A stretch of 41,723 nucleotides of DNA from Marinomonas algarum (lineage in GTDB: Bacteria; Pseudomonadota; Gammaproteobacteria; Pseudomonadales; Marinomonadaceae): the NCBI RefSeq assembly GCF_020532605.1, contig NZ_JAJATW010000023.1:1-41723 (forward strand), read 5' to 3'. Shown here piece by piece: positions 30,276-39,478 of the stretch. The notes beneath the pieces are model-generated. The model made no database searches, had not been told where the DNA came from, and saw only the letters and a program-made list of their open reading frames with translations. The translations under genes were made by a program, and so were the position numbers. The first letter of the stretch is position 1, and each line of letters begins with the position of its first letter.

Positions 30276-31490
30276 ATGGCAAACTCTTTTTCCACGTGGT
30301 TATACAGAATTCCTAGTCTTTTCACTAAACAGAAGACATGCCATCCGGCAGCCATAGAGTTTGATGTTGCATCATTGATTATGGATATGGCGGTGACAAT
30401 CGATATTGATGAGACTCTTAGGCAGGCTTTAACACAATGGCAAATCGTCACAAAAGAAACGCTTAATGCCGATTTGTATATCGTGTCGCCAAGTAGCACA
30501 ACTGCTTCTATGCGTTTATTGCACGCCAACCAACTCACACCTTCTCCAGATTTATTACAGCAACTGCATTACCAGTTGGCGACGCAAACAAAAATACCCA
30601 GTACAACCAGTGATCAAGGAACTTTATCAGCAGATGGTCGTGTGTATTTCCGCAAAATTATCGCTTCAGCTTGCGTACCACCCATCGTCATTTCACGGCA
30701 CACACAACAAGAAATGGCATCAACCGAAGAAAGTCATAACGCTCTGTCAGCGGTTTGGCTAATGTTAACCTTTGAGCAAGCCGTTTCTGATAAAAAACAC
30801 ATTAGATCGAGCTTACAGCCATTGATCCGCTCACTGTCACAAGGTTGGACCGTTTGGCGTCAACATCAGGCTCAGTTGCACAGAGCAACAGCATCAGCCC
30901 ATTCTAGCCATGCCAATGAACTGCATGACACGCTCGCTCAAACCTTAGGGTATCTCCGGCTTAAATCCTGTCAATTAGCCGAGTTATGTCATGACCAAAA
31001 AACGAGAGACATGAGTGAAGACATTGCCACACAGGTAAAATTAGCGTACCGCCAGTCCAGAGACCTGATATCGATGTCCCGATTGGACTTGCCGCCGGGC
31101 ACCCTAATTGATGCCCTGTTGCAAGCCATCGAAGAGTCAGAACAACGCTCTAGTATTGTCTTTGAGGTAGATAACCGCGTTAGCCGTACAACAACGACAA
31201 CAGATGACATTCAAGTTCTATATATTGTAAGAGAAGCACTCAGCAACCTGATACGCCACTCCCAAGCCACTCATGCTAGATTAAAAATCTTAGCGACCAC
31301 CCAGCAAGAAATCACCATCCTTGTTGAAGACAATGGCATTGGCCTTCAGGCAACACCTTCGAAACAAGGTCACTTTGGTCTACGTATCATGGAAGAGCGC
31401 GCCAATAAGATTCCAGCGACACTCTCTGTTTTACCTCGCAAAGAAGGCGGTACACAGGTCAAGTTAACGATTACGGGGAACAAATCATGA
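30276..31490 (+). CDS. Soluble NarX/UhpB-type sensor histidine kinase
   Basis: A 404-residue kinase with no convincing transmembrane helix. Residues 1-200 form an unrecognised, possibly GAF-like sensor region. The HisKA_3 phospho-acceptor is His217 in ANELHDTLAQTLGYLRLK, as in NarX. The ATPase part has REALSNLIRHSQATHARL (N box), VEDNGIGL (G1) and GHFGLRIMEERA (G2). It should phosphorylate the next gene product, whose ATG overlaps its stop by four bases. The ribosome site is weak. Its place between tdm and tmm, with a sigma-54 promoter, suggests sensing of methylamine or nitrogen state from inside the cell; the signal is not known. Confidence 0.88.
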   Translation: MANSFSTWLYRIPSLFTKQKTCHPAAIEFDVASLIMDMAVTIDIDETLRQALTQWQIVTKETLNADLYIVSPSSTTASMRLLHANQLTPSPDLLQQLHYQLATQTKIPSTTSDQGTLSADGRVYFRKIIASACVPPIVISRHTQQEMASTEESHNALSAVWLMLTFEQAVSDKKHIRSSLQPLIRSLSQGWTVWRQHQAQLHRATASAHSSHANELHDTLAQTLGYLRLKSCQLAELCHDQKTRDMSEDIATQVKLAYRQSRDLISMSRLDLPPGTLIDALLQAIEESEQRSSIVFEVDNRVSRTTTTTDDIQVLYIVREALSNLIRHSQATHARLKILATTQQEITILVEDNGIGLQATPSKQGHFGLRIMEERANKIPATLSVLPRKEGGTQVKLTITGNKS

Positions 31491-32254
31491 CAGCGACTAA
31501 ACTCATAAACGTCATTGTTGTTGATGATCACCCGCTTTTTCGTCGTGGGGTTGTGGATTTACTCAACGAGCACCCTGACTTTCAGGTCACTGCAGACTTT
31601 GATGATGGTCATGAATTTCTACAGCATACTAACCTGTTACCAATCGATCTTGTCTTGATTGATTTGCACATGCCGAAGCTCTCTGGTTTGGCATTACTCA
31701 AGGCAATAAAAACTGATAACGATTCAAATAATACAAAAAAAGATCCATTAAAAGTCGTCATCATTACCGCTTCAGATGATAGTTCGGAGTTTTTCAGTGC
31801 CATCGCTGGCGGAGCCGATGGTTATCTACTCAAAGACTCCGATCCTAATGATATTATCAGCAAATTACACAGCGTCATTGAGGGTAATATTGCACTTAGT
31901 CCAACAGGTGTTACGCGACTGGCAAGGCATATGTCAAAAGACATTGACACTCTTATGAGCACACCCTATCAACCCACGAATGAACAAACCACTATTGAAA
32001 AAACAGTGTCTGAGAAAAACACCGCCGTCATGAATAATTCTTCAACAAGCACACTGAATCTGACAGAAAGGGAGCGACAGACCTTAAAACTTATTACCTA
32101 CGGTATGAGCAATAAGTTGATTGCTAGGGAATTAGGCATCAGTGACGGTACTGTCAAAGTGTATGTCAAAAATTTGTTACGCAAACTTAATCTTAGTTCA
32201 CGACTTGCCTTAGCGGCTTGGGCTCATGCAAATGCTGACTTCCCTTTGGAATAA
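31487..32254 (+). CDS. NarL/FixJ-type response regulator
   Basis: A 255-residue regulator. The receiver domain has Asp13/Asp14 in VVDDHPLFRRG, the phospho-acceptor Asp59 in VLIDLHMPKLSG, the Thr in VIITASDD and the Lys in YLLKDSDP. A polar linker (about residues 155-185) leads to a LuxR-type helix-turn-helix (LTERERQTLKLITYGMSNKLIARELGISDGTVKVYVKNLL). The linker is longer than in NarL. It is translationally coupled to the kinase. The likely targets are tmm, tdm or dmm; NarL-type proteins do not activate sigma-54 promoters, so it would act at sigma-70 promoters such as that of tmm. Confidence 0.93.
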   Translation: MTATKLINVIVVDDHPLFRRGVVDLLNEHPDFQVTADFDDGHEFLQHTNLLPIDLVLIDLHMPKLSGLALLKAIKTDNDSNNTKKDPLKVVIITASDDSSEFFSAIAGGADGYLLKDSDPNDIISKLHSVIEGNIALSPTGVTRLARHMSKDIDTLMSTPYQPTNEQTTIEKTVSEKNTAVMNNSSTSTLNLTERERQTLKLITYGMSNKLIARELGISDGTVKVYVKNLLRKLNLSSRLALAAWAHANADFPLE

Positions 32255-33035
32255 ACTGTTAAGGCAAATAAGCAAGCTGCTGGTTGTGAATCAAACGCCT
32301 AACGTACACGCACCATACCGTCAGGTACTGGATCAGCTGTCTGATGCGGTGGTTATACTCGATCACTCTCTCTGCGTTATGTACGCCAACCGACGCTGGC
32401 AGCGTTTGTCCAGCCATTCAAAAAATACATCATCAGATTATTTTATTCATTATTTACACCCTGATGATCATCAGAAGTGGCAAAGAGCAGTCAGACTTAC
32501 CCACCAACATGGGGAATACATTGAACTTTTGATAAGACTGCTGATACCAGGTATGGACATAAAATGGGGAGAAGTTCGTATTCAAGAGATTCACTCGCAC
32601 AATACGTCTTTTATTACCGTCACAATTCGAGACGTCACTCAACGCATACAAGAAGAGAATATCAGCAACGCAAAGCACCGAAACCTCACTTGCTTGGTTG
32701 AGCGAATGCCCGCCATATTGTATCGCGGCAGAAACAATCACAGCTGGTCTATGGAGTACATCAGCGAAGGATGTGAGGATTTAATTGGCTATCAACCAAA
32801 CCAACTTATCAACCAACCACAACTTAGTTTTGGGGATTTAATTCACCCTGAAGACGCCGAAATAGTCTGGCAGAATGTCCAGTCTTCCTTGCGAGAATAT
32901 CGTCGTTTTGAATTGCATTATCGGCTAAAAAACAGGAAAGGCCACTACTTAAATGTGATTGAAAAAGGACAGGGTATTTACTCAACAACAGGAGAAATAT
33001 TAAGTATTGAAGGGGTCATTGTACAAACATTGTAA
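32226..33035 (+). CDS. PAS-PAS protein without output domain
   Basis: A 269-residue protein. The first PAS domain (about residues 25-145) contains YRQVLDQLSDAVVILDHSL and HYLHPDDHQKW; the second (about 150-265) contains LVERMPAILYRGR, MEYISEGCEDLIGYQP and DLIHPEDAEIVWQNV, ending with the PAC strand. No kinase, cyclase, GGDEF, EAL or methyl-accepting domain follows. It overlaps the response regulator by 29 bp, so the three genes form one unit. A role as sensor or adaptor for the kinase is inference. An ATG two codons further in is possible. Confidence 0.85.
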   Translation: MQMLTSLWNKLLRQISKLLVVNQTPNVHAPYRQVLDQLSDAVVILDHSLCVMYANRRWQRLSSHSKNTSSDYFIHYLHPDDHQKWQRAVRLTHQHGEYIELLIRLLIPGMDIKWGEVRIQEIHSHNTSFITVTIRDVTQRIQEENISNAKHRNLTCLVERMPAILYRGRNNHSWSMEYISEGCEDLIGYQPNQLINQPQLSFGDLIHPEDAEIVWQNVQSSLREYRRFELHYRLKNRKGHYLNVIEKGQGIYSTTGEILSIEGVIVQTL

Positions 33036-33223
33036 AGAGGAAAAAATCCTCAAAGATCACTTTTACCTATCATCATTTTTACCGTATTTTCTCAACCCTT
33101 CATACTACCTCTTTTTGTGTATTCTTTCGTGGGTGTTTAAGAGTTCTTAAATTATTGTTATCCTTATGTTATTCATGAAAAAAGAGAATCAAGTCGCAAC
33201 TAACTTATAGTACGGAGAAAAGC

Positions 33224-34570
33224 ATGACACAACGCATTGCCATTATTGGCGCAGGTCCAAGTGGTCTCGCTCAATTACGAGCCTTTCAATCAGCTGAATC
33301 AAAAGGTGACGTAATCCCTGAACTAGTATGTTTCGAAAAACAAAATGACTGGGGTGGGCAGTGGAATTATACGTGGCGTACAGGATTAGATGAAAATGGT
33401 GAGCCTGTTCACAGTAGTATGTACCGCTATCTTTGGTCAAACGGACCTAAAGAATGTCTAGAGTTTGCAGATTACAGTTTTGAGGAGCATTTTGGTAAGG
33501 CCATCGCTTCCTACCCACCAAGAGAGGTCTTGTGGGATTACATCAAGGGGCGAGTAGAAAAAGCGGGGGTTCGCAAATACATCCGCTTCCAAACAGCAGT
33601 ACAAAACATCACGTTTGATGAAACAAGCAAGCAGTTTACTGTCACAGTACATGACCATAATAAAGATGTGGTTTACTCTGAAGTTTTTGATCAAGTCATT
33701 GTTGCATCAGGCCATTTCTCTACACCAAGAGTCCCTTCTTTTGAAGGTTTTGAAACCTTTGGTGGACGCATTCTACATGCTCACGATTTCCGTGATGCGC
33801 TTGAATTTAAAGATAAGGATTTACTGATCGTAGGCAGTAGCTACTCTGCAGAAGACATCGGTTCTCAATGCTACAAATATGGCGCTCGCTCTATTACATC
33901 GTGTTATCGTTCTGCCCCAATGGGTTACAAGTGGCCTGAAAACTGGGAAGAAAAGCCGTTACTTACCAAGGTTGATGGTGATACCGCCTACTTTATTGAT
34001 GGCACATCTAAAAAAGTTGATGCCATCATTCTCTGTACCGGCTATTTGCATCATTTCCCTTTCCTAGAAGAGTCTTTACGCCTCAAAGCAGACAATCGCC
34101 TATGGCCATTGGATCTATATAAAGGCGTTGTTTGGGAAAATAACACACAACTTTTCTACCTTGGCATGCAAGACCAGTGGTACACATTTAATATGTTTGA
34201 TGCTCAAGCTTGGTATGTTCGTGACATCATTATGGGGAAAATCGCTCTACCAGAAACAAAACAGGAAATGACCGACAACAGTCTGGCTTGGCGTGAAAAA
34301 GAATTAACACTTGAAACAAATGAAGAGATGTTTACCTTTCAAGGCGATTATATTCTTGAACTAATTGAGGCAACAGATTACCCCACTTTTGATATTAAGG
34401 GTGTTAATAAGACATTTCTTGAATGGAAAAACCATAAGAAGCAAGACATTATGAACTTTCGTAATTACTCCTATCGTTCATTAATGACAGGAACTATGTC
34501 TCCACCACATCATACACCTTGGATTGATGCATTAGATGATTCGTTAGAATCTTATCTATCAAATTCATAG
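33224..34570 (+). CDS. tmm: Trimethylamine monooxygenase (Tmm), flavin-containing
   Basis: A 448-residue class B flavin monooxygenase, the length of bacterial Tmm. FAD site IGAGPSGLA (Gly9-Gly14), the FMO fingerprint F-x-G-x3-H-x3-F at Phe179-Phe189, the NADPH site GSSYSAED (Gly204-Ala209) and the LCTGY motif are in place. Tyr207 coincides with the mobile active-site Tyr207 I recall from Roseovarius Tmm structures. It oxidises trimethylamine to TMAO (and can oxidise dimethyl sulfide to DMSO). A GGAG site precedes the ATG. It has its own terminator at 34587. The presence of tdm and dmm makes trimethylamine the likely substrate. Confidence 0.92.
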   Translation: MTQRIAIIGAGPSGLAQLRAFQSAESKGDVIPELVCFEKQNDWGGQWNYTWRTGLDENGEPVHSSMYRYLWSNGPKECLEFADYSFEEHFGKAIASYPPREVLWDYIKGRVEKAGVRKYIRFQTAVQNITFDETSKQFTVTVHDHNKDVVYSEVFDQVIVASGHFSTPRVPSFEGFETFGGRILHAHDFRDALEFKDKDLLIVGSSYSAEDIGSQCYKYGARSITSCYRSAPMGYKWPENWEEKPLLTKVDGDTAYFIDGTSKKVDAIILCTGYLHHFPFLEESLRLKADNRLWPLDLYKGVVWENNTQLFYLGMQDQWYTFNMFDAQAWYVRDIIMGKIALPETKQEMTDNSLAWREKELTLETNEEMFTFQGDYILELIEATDYPTFDIKGVNKTFLEWKNHKKQDIMNFRNYSYRSLMTGTMSPPHHTPWIDALDDSLESYLSNS

Positions 34571-34586
34571 TTAAACCTGCTAATTA

Positions 34587-34620
34587 AAAAATGGCCATAT
34601 ATTGGCCATTTTTTATTTCA
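34587..34620 (+). terminator. Rho-independent terminator after tmm
   Basis: A 10-bp stem AAAATGGCCA / TGGCCATTTT with a 5-base loop and a T run, 17 bp past the tmm stop. The following stretch to 34858 is A+T-rich with no gene seen. Confidence 0.92.
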
Positions 34621-34854
34621 TGATAAAAATTCAATCACTACACAGTGTAATTATCTTCTTATATCTTAATAATAAAATTATATTTTATATATCAAAAATA
34701 AACCTGTAGCTTGCTTTATAAGCATTACATGAAGATGTAAACATTCTTTACTACTCACCCAATAAAGATTTAAGCCGTATTGTAAGTACACCTCACATCA
34801 TAAAAATCATTACATCTACTTCCAGCAATACTCCTTTATTATCACTGAATAGAG

Positions 34855-34886
34855 TAAAAAAAAGGCCGCAAATATTGCGGCCTTTT
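34855..34886 (-). terminator. Rho-independent terminator after amt and its small downstream gene
   Basis: An 11-bp stem AAAAGGCCGCA / TGCGGCCTTTT, followed on the minus strand by a run of eight or more T. It lies 15 bp past the stop of the 55-residue reading frame, so that frame is inside the amt transcript. Confidence 0.9.
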
Positions 34887-34900
34887 GATATTACAAGTAT

Positions 34901-35068
34901 TTATTGATAATCAATATATGTCTTGTTTTCATGTACTACACTAGCAACTATAATTCCGACAGTCACAAGCACTGATAACGTTAATATAATAGACATCATA
35001 GTTGGATTATTCGCAAACGTAAAGTAAGCTGTAGCACCTTCCCATGAAGTAATTGGACTCGCATTCAT
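34901..35068 (-). CDS. Small single-span membrane protein downstream of amt
   Basis: A 55-residue reading frame below the usual length cut-off. It begins MNASPITSWEGATAYFTFAN, has one strongly hydrophobic helix (MSIILTLSVLVTVGIIVASVV, about residues 25-45 in pieces) and ends with a charged HENKTYIDYQ. A good AAGGAG site lies eight bases ahead of the ATG, the frame begins 29 bp after the amt stop, and a strong terminator follows its stop at once. These three signs support translation. I cannot name a family; it resembles in form the small subunits that assist larger transporters. A role with Amt is inference. Confidence 0.7.
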   Translation of the reverse strand: MNASPITSWEGATAYFTFANNPTMMSIILTLSVLVTVGIIVASVVHENKTYIDYQ

Positions 35069-35097
35069 AGTATTTCTCCTTGTTGTTTTTTAATTAA

Positions 35098-36462
35098 TTA
35101 AACAGTCGCTGTGGCAATCGGCTCTACAGGTGCAGAAATAGGTGTTGGTGTATGACTTTTAGACGATGGATTAGATTCTGGATATGCCTCTAATGGTACT
35201 TCTACTAAATCAAGACCAGCTACCTCTGCTTTAGGTGGCACACGCAACACACCCATTTTTGCCATGACAAAAGACAAGCCGTACCCTGGGATAAAGCCTA
35301 ATAAAGCCATCACGACGGCACTCATTAACTGACCTGAGAAAGAAATATTTGGTGTACCTTCTGCTATATTTGGAAAACCACTAAACACACCTAATGCCAC
35401 AATACCAATGAAGCCACCCATACCATGGACAGCAAACGCACCAACAGCATCATCTAGCTTAAATCGTTTGGTTAAGAATCTATCGGTCAATGGTGCAACC
35501 ATGCTGGCAAACATACCAATTAAAAAGGCAAGTGGGGGATAGTATAAGTCTAGGCCCGGTGCACAAGAAACAACCCCTACCAATGCGCCCGACATCATCC
35601 AAAATGGCTGACGGGTAATAAAGTAAGCGCCGATAATACCACCGGAAGCGGCCATCAAGGTGTTAAAACTCACTGCAGACAGTGTGACTGGCGTCCCGAA
35701 AATAGTCGTCCATTGACCACTTCCCATATAAATCATACAGCCGCCAAGGAAGCCAAAAAAGCCAACAATAATCAGCATTAGACCAATCACCGTCATCGGC
35801 ATATTATGACCTTTGATGTCAACTGGAGTACCATCTTCCGCAAATCGGCCAAGACGAGCACCCAAGTTAATCGTCACACCCAGCGCGAAGAACCCTGCTA
35901 CCATATGGACACAACCTGCTGCACCAAAGTCATGGAAACCCCACTGAGTCGTTAACCAGCCATCAGGATGCCATCCCCATGATGCAGCCAAAATCCAAAC
36001 GGCAGAACCTAAAATGATTGCCAGAATCAAAAAAGAGCTCATGCGAATACGCTCGATAACGGCACCCGAAAACACGGACGCTGTGGTCGCAGCAAAGAGC
36101 ACAAACGCTCCCCAGAAAATACCACTGGCACTGTCTGATAAATTCGGCCCCATTGAGGTCGCCCAAGGCAAACCTCCTGCTCCTGCCTCAAAATCTGGTG
36201 TAAAACCATTGTACATGGCCAAATAAATCCACCACCCAAAGAAAAAGAACGTTGGAATAATAAAAGCAAAGGCTAATATATTCTTAACACCAGACGCCAA
36301 TGTATTTTTTAGACGCGATGCGCCCATCTCATAAGCTAAAAAGCCAACATGGATAATGACCATAAAAGCGGTACACCACCAATAAAAGACTTCCATATTA
36401 ATTGTCGTTGTCATCTCAATCAGAGACTGCAACTGTTCGATCGTTGGAGCTGTTGGTTCCAT
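35098..36462 (-). CDS. amt: Ammonium/methylammonium transporter (Amt family)
   Basis: A 454-residue membrane protein with about eleven helices. The pore twin histidines are in GCVHMVAGFFALG and FAVHGMGGFIG, and the Asp that lies eight residues before the first His is in HDFGAAGCVH. The N-terminal signature differs from AmtB (YEMGASRLKN instead of the usual Gly-Gly-rich form), and the C-terminal tail is Pro/Ser/Thr-rich (about the last 35 residues). It moves ammonium or methylammonium across the inner membrane. Located between tmm and dmmA, it could take up released or external methylamines or ammonium. A sigma-54 match lies upstream, as is usual for amt. Confidence 0.9.
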   Translation of the reverse strand: MEPTAPTIEQLQSLIEMTTTINMEVFYWWCTAFMVIIHVGFLAYEMGASRLKNTLASGVKNILAFAFIIPTFFFFGWWIYLAMYNGFTPDFEAGAGGLPWATSMGPNLSDSASGIFWGAFVLFAATTASVFSGAVIERIRMSSFLILAIILGSAVWILAASWGWHPDGWLTTQWGFHDFGAAGCVHMVAGFFALGVTINLGARLGRFAEDGTPVDIKGHNMPMTVIGLMLIIVGFFGFLGGCMIYMGSGQWTTIFGTPVTLSAVSFNTLMAASGGIIGAYFITRQPFWMMSGALVGVVSCAPGLDLYYPPLAFLIGMFASMVAPLTDRFLTKRFKLDDAVGAFAVHGMGGFIGIVALGVFSGFPNIAEGTPNISFSGQLMSAVVMALLGFIPGYGLSFVMAKMGVLRVPPKAEVAGLDLVEVPLEAYPESNPSSKSHTPTPISAPVEPIATATV

Positions 36463-36578
36463 TACACATACCTCTTAAGCAATTGTTTATAGGGTTTTGT
36501 GTTGCTTTTCTATTTCGCTATCATTGTGATGCATTAAATAAAAATTCACTTTAGTAATTTTTATTTCCCATCAAGAAA

Positions 36579-36594
36579 AGCATTTTTTATGCCA
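36579..36594 (-). promoter_or_regulatory. Sigma-54 promoter ahead of amt
   Basis: On the minus strand TGGCATAAAAAATGCT has the GG and GC of -24/-12 promoters exactly ten bases apart, with three mismatches to TGGCACG-N4-TTGCW. It lies 117 bp before the amt ATG. Control of amt genes by NtrC and sigma-54 is well known. The rest of the 350-bp gap is A+T-rich with no gene; no clear NtrC site was found. Confidence 0.6.
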
Positions 36595-36755
36595 ACTAAA
36601 TAAAACTCATATCTTTCAATATGTTAAAATTAATACACCTACTATAATCGTAAAATAAGGAAGAATTTATTATTTGATGATCGATTATGGACAAAAAGCT
36701 TGACTGCATTTGAAAAACTGATCAAATTGTGTGCTTTTTAATGAGGTAATATTGT

Positions 36756-36784
36756 CGAAAAAAACCGCCTAAAAAGACGGTTTC
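36756..36784 (-). terminator. Rho-independent terminator after the dmm operon
   Basis: A stem AAACCGCC / GACGGTTT (one G-U pair) with a T run on the minus strand, 31 bp past the dmmA stop. It separates the dmm operon from amt. Confidence 0.85.
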
Positions 36785-36814
36785 AAAAGATAGCATGATG
36801 TGATTTTTAAAAAA

Positions 36815-37828
36815 CTATTTATCAAATTGAGACAAATAGTCAACAACAAGAGGATGGAAGCGAGTTAATCCTTTGTAGTCAATAAGTGGTTTAGGTAAGG
36901 TTTTCATGGCTCTATGCATACGTTTAGCCCATTCAATATTCGTAGAAATATCTTCTAAGCTAATAAGGTATGTTCGAATACTAAACAAAAGAGCATTACT
37001 ACGTGGCATACGATCCATTACTTGTAACTCCACTCGTAAATAGACCTTCTGTGCTACATTCTCTGCTGTAACACTGGTTCGTTCATGTCCCCAACTTGGG
37101 TATGTTTCCGGTGAAGTGTCCATACGAGCATTAATCGTTAACGTCCAATTTAATCGACGCGCTGGGCTACCCACTGGAATAGCGGTTAGATACTTTAATG
37201 CTCGCTCAAAAATACCTGCATTATGAGCTAAAGGAACGGGACCATGCCATTCACTAAAACTCATTCCAGCATCAAATGCTAACGACCAATCAGCTGGGCA
37301 AGTAATCATGCCGGCATCCATAAATAAATCATTATCTCGTTGATCTAAAAGTGCAAAGTCTCCTTGAACTTGGCGCCCTATATAATCGAGAGGCGGCATA
37401 GGCAACGTACTATCATCACCAAAAGTGAAAGTATCAGTAATATTCAGTAATTTATTTTCCCAGCACCACTCATTATCACTTCTTTGCAAAACAAAGTAAC
37501 TTGGGTAATCTTCTGATAAAGACACCATCATTCTTTCTAGAAAATCCCACCCCGCAAGAGTCATGTGTTCCATAGACAAACAACGAGCGGGCGTCTCTTC
37601 TAGTACAATGGCTCTTTCTGCCATTTCAGATAAGTAATGCTCATCTATATCAAGGAAATGCTCATAAACTGATCCTTCCCCCCCTTTTGGAGTGTGTGAT
37701 TCAATATTGACACTGTAACGGTATTCGTCTTCTACAAAGGGAAAAGGGAAACGTTTTATCGCTTCACTACTATTTGTATACGTAAAATCATTTCGAAAAC
37801 TCTGCACTGGCTTAGGTGCTACTCGCAT
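36815..37828 (-). CDS. dmmA: Dimethylamine monooxygenase, DUF3445 heme subunit (DmmA)
   Basis: 337 residues from the ATG at 37828, preferred because AGGAG lies nine bases upstream and the start then falls 14 bp after the previous stop; an ATG at 37885 would overlap it. The DUF3445 family is recognised from FPFPFVEDEYRYSVNIE, PSYFVLQRSDNEWCWENKLL and VGSPARRLNWTLTINARMDT. The protein size (about 39-41 kDa) fits the 42-kDa subunit of three-part dimethylamine monooxygenase, which demethylates dimethylamine to methylamine and formaldehyde with O2 and NADPH. I cannot assign the heme ligand. It is the last gene of the operon, with its own terminator. Confidence 0.87.
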   Translation of the reverse strand: MRVAPKPVQSFRNDFTYTNSSEAIKRFPFPFVEDEYRYSVNIESHTPKGGEGSVYEHFLDIDEHYLSEMAERAIVLEETPARCLSMEHMTLAGWDFLERMMVSLSEDYPSYFVLQRSDNEWCWENKLLNITDTFTFGDDSTLPMPPLDYIGRQVQGDFALLDQRDNDLFMDAGMITCPADWSLAFDAGMSFSEWHGPVPLAHNAGIFERALKYLTAIPVGSPARRLNWTLTINARMDTSPETYPSWGHERTSVTAENVAQKVYLRVELQVMDRMPRSNALLFSIRTYLISLEDISTNIEWAKRMHRAMKTLPKPLIDYKGLTRFHPLVVDYLSQFDK

Positions 37829-37841
37829 GACATGGTTACTC

Positions 37842-38792
37842 CTAAAGGTCGATGACAATTCGTTCATTGGTGATACGAGATACACAAGGCATAATTACCT
37901 TGCCTGATGACTTCTCTTTTTCAGACAAGTAGTTATCACGATGCTCTATGTCACCGCCCTCCACCATACAAAGACATTGCCCACAGACTCCGGCACGACA
38001 TAAACTTGGTACAGCAATCCCTGCCGTTTCCAACGCTTCCAACATCGTATCTTGCTCACTCACAGACACTAGTTGCCCACTTGATTTAACCTCAACTTGA
38101 AACGGTGTACCGGGTTTTGGGGATGCAAAAGCTTCAGAGTGAATAACTGACTTAGGAATACCAAGTTCTTTCGCTGCCTGCTCAACCCCCTCTACCAATT
38201 TATCAGGCCCGCAGATATAAATATGCGTTCCTAGAGGTTGCTGCTTTAATAGCTCAATCAATACACAACGTTGAGACTTATCTGCATCGTAAGTGGTCAA
38301 TTTATCACCAAGTAGGTGTCGAAGTTCTTCTTGATAGGCACCTGTTTGCTTACCACGAAATAAATAATGCAACTCAACATCCACTCCTTGGCGTAAAAAC
38401 TCAGGTAAATAAGACATGAAGGGAGTAATTCCAACACCACCGGCTAAAAGTAGGTGTTTTTTTGCTTTCCAATGCGGTGCAAACAAATTTAAAGGCGGTG
38501 TAATATATAATTCATCACCCTCTTTCACTTGCTCATGCATGAAAACTGAACCTCCACGGGAATCATCTTGGAGACGAACAGCTATTTTATACTCATGGGC
38601 ATTCGCAGCATCACTCAGCAATGAATAAGCATTTCGGTAGGTTTTGCCTGCTCCTTCCATCACAACCATAGTGTGAGAACCCGGTGAAAAGTGAGGTAAA
38701 GCGCAACCCATTCCTATAAAAGTAAATTCTCGGATGGTCGGTGCTACTCGATGTATCTCAGCAACCTTAACTTTTAATTGACTACTGCTCAT
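37842..38792 (-). CDS. Dimethylamine monooxygenase reductase subunit (flavin, 2Fe-2S)
   Basis: A 316-residue phthalate-dioxygenase-reductase type protein. The flavin domain has TYRNAYSLLSD; the NAD(P)H domain has LLLAGGVGITPFMSYLPEF and IYICGPDKLVEG; the C-terminal ferredoxin has a CRAGVCGQCLCMVEGG motif (C-x4-C-x2-C) and a final Cys in IMPCVSR. At about 35 kDa it fits the 36-kDa subunit and would pass electrons from NADPH to DmmA. Its ATG overlaps the stop of the small subunit by four bases. Subunit lettering (dmmB or dmmC) varies in my recollection, so no symbol is given. Confidence 0.88.
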   Translation of the reverse strand: MSSSQLKVKVAEIHRVAPTIREFTFIGMGCALPHFSPGSHTMVVMEGAGKTYRNAYSLLSDAANAHEYKIAVRLQDDSRGGSVFMHEQVKEGDELYITPPLNLFAPHWKAKKHLLLAGGVGITPFMSYLPEFLRQGVDVELHYLFRGKQTGAYQEELRHLLGDKLTTYDADKSQRCVLIELLKQQPLGTHIYICGPDKLVEGVEQAAKELGIPKSVIHSEAFASPKPGTPFQVEVKSSGQLVSVSEQDTMLEALETAGIAVPSLCRAGVCGQCLCMVEGGDIEHRDNYLSEKEKSSGKVIMPCVSRITNERIVIDL

Positions 38793-39382
38793 CTCCTTAA
38801 CTCCTTTATTTCAGGGATATCATTAGGATCTTCTGCATTCACCTGATAGCTAAAGTAAGCACCATGTCGTTTTGAAAAGTGATCGCTCACATACAGTAGA
38901 CGCTCACACTGACGACACTCTGAGACTGTCTTGTTGACTCCTTCAGTAATCGTAAAACAGTGAGGACAAAAAATGTCGCGATTGTTTGTGACTGGAGGCT
39001 GCATGATAATTTGTTGAGGATCCATTCCCAGCTCTAAAAGAACGCGATAAATACGCCACAAAAAACCTTCGCTTCCTTCAAGGTATGCTCGACTTGACAA
39101 AGTCATAAAAGACAGTTTCTGAGGTAGACTATCAATGAACCCCCCCATTTTTTGGCACTTTACTAAACTATCGGCTGCACTTTCAGTCTGAATATTTTGA
39201 TGATCAGAAATGATACATACCAAGCTTTTTTTTGGACACTCACTATGTAGGTACATAGATTGTTGCTGTTCCGATACGCTGCCCTCACAAATAAAGAGGT
39301 TATTATCCGAAAGCGGAACAACCGATTTCACTTGATCATATATAGGACGACTAACCACTCTTGACGACACATCAGGTTCCAT
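38789..39382 (-). CDS. Dimethylamine monooxygenase small subunit, zinc-ribbon
   Basis: 197 residues from the ATG at 39382, preferred because GGGGAG lies upstream; ATGs at 39400 and 39442 have none. The C-terminal part has paired cysteines, FCPHCFTIT and CRQCERLL, about 18 residues apart, forming a likely zinc ribbon or rubredoxin-like site. The middle has VLLELGMDPQQIIMQPPV. At about 22-24 kDa it fits the 24-kDa subunit of dimethylamine monooxygenase. Position between dmmD and the reductase supports this; the exact role (docking or electron transfer) is unknown to me. Confidence 0.78.
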   Translation of the reverse strand: MEPDVSSRVVSRPIYDQVKSVVPLSDNNLFICEGSVSEQQQSMYLHSECPKKSLVCIISDHQNIQTESAADSLVKCQKMGGFIDSLPQKLSFMTLSSRAYLEGSEGFLWRIYRVLLELGMDPQQIIMQPPVTNNRDIFCPHCFTITEGVNKTVSECRQCERLLYVSDHFSKRHGAYFSYQVNAEDPNDIPEIKELRR

Positions 39383-39478
39383 TATGACTCCCCTTCTCAT
39401 AACTTTATGATGAGTAAAATAACGTAGATGCCTTAAAAACAAAGAGAGCCACTAAACTTAAAGTCTAGTGGCTTCTTA

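Noticed and set aside
30173..30538. 121-residue minus-strand reading frame
   Set aside because: It is antisense to the start of the histidine kinase, has no family likeness and no good ribosome site.
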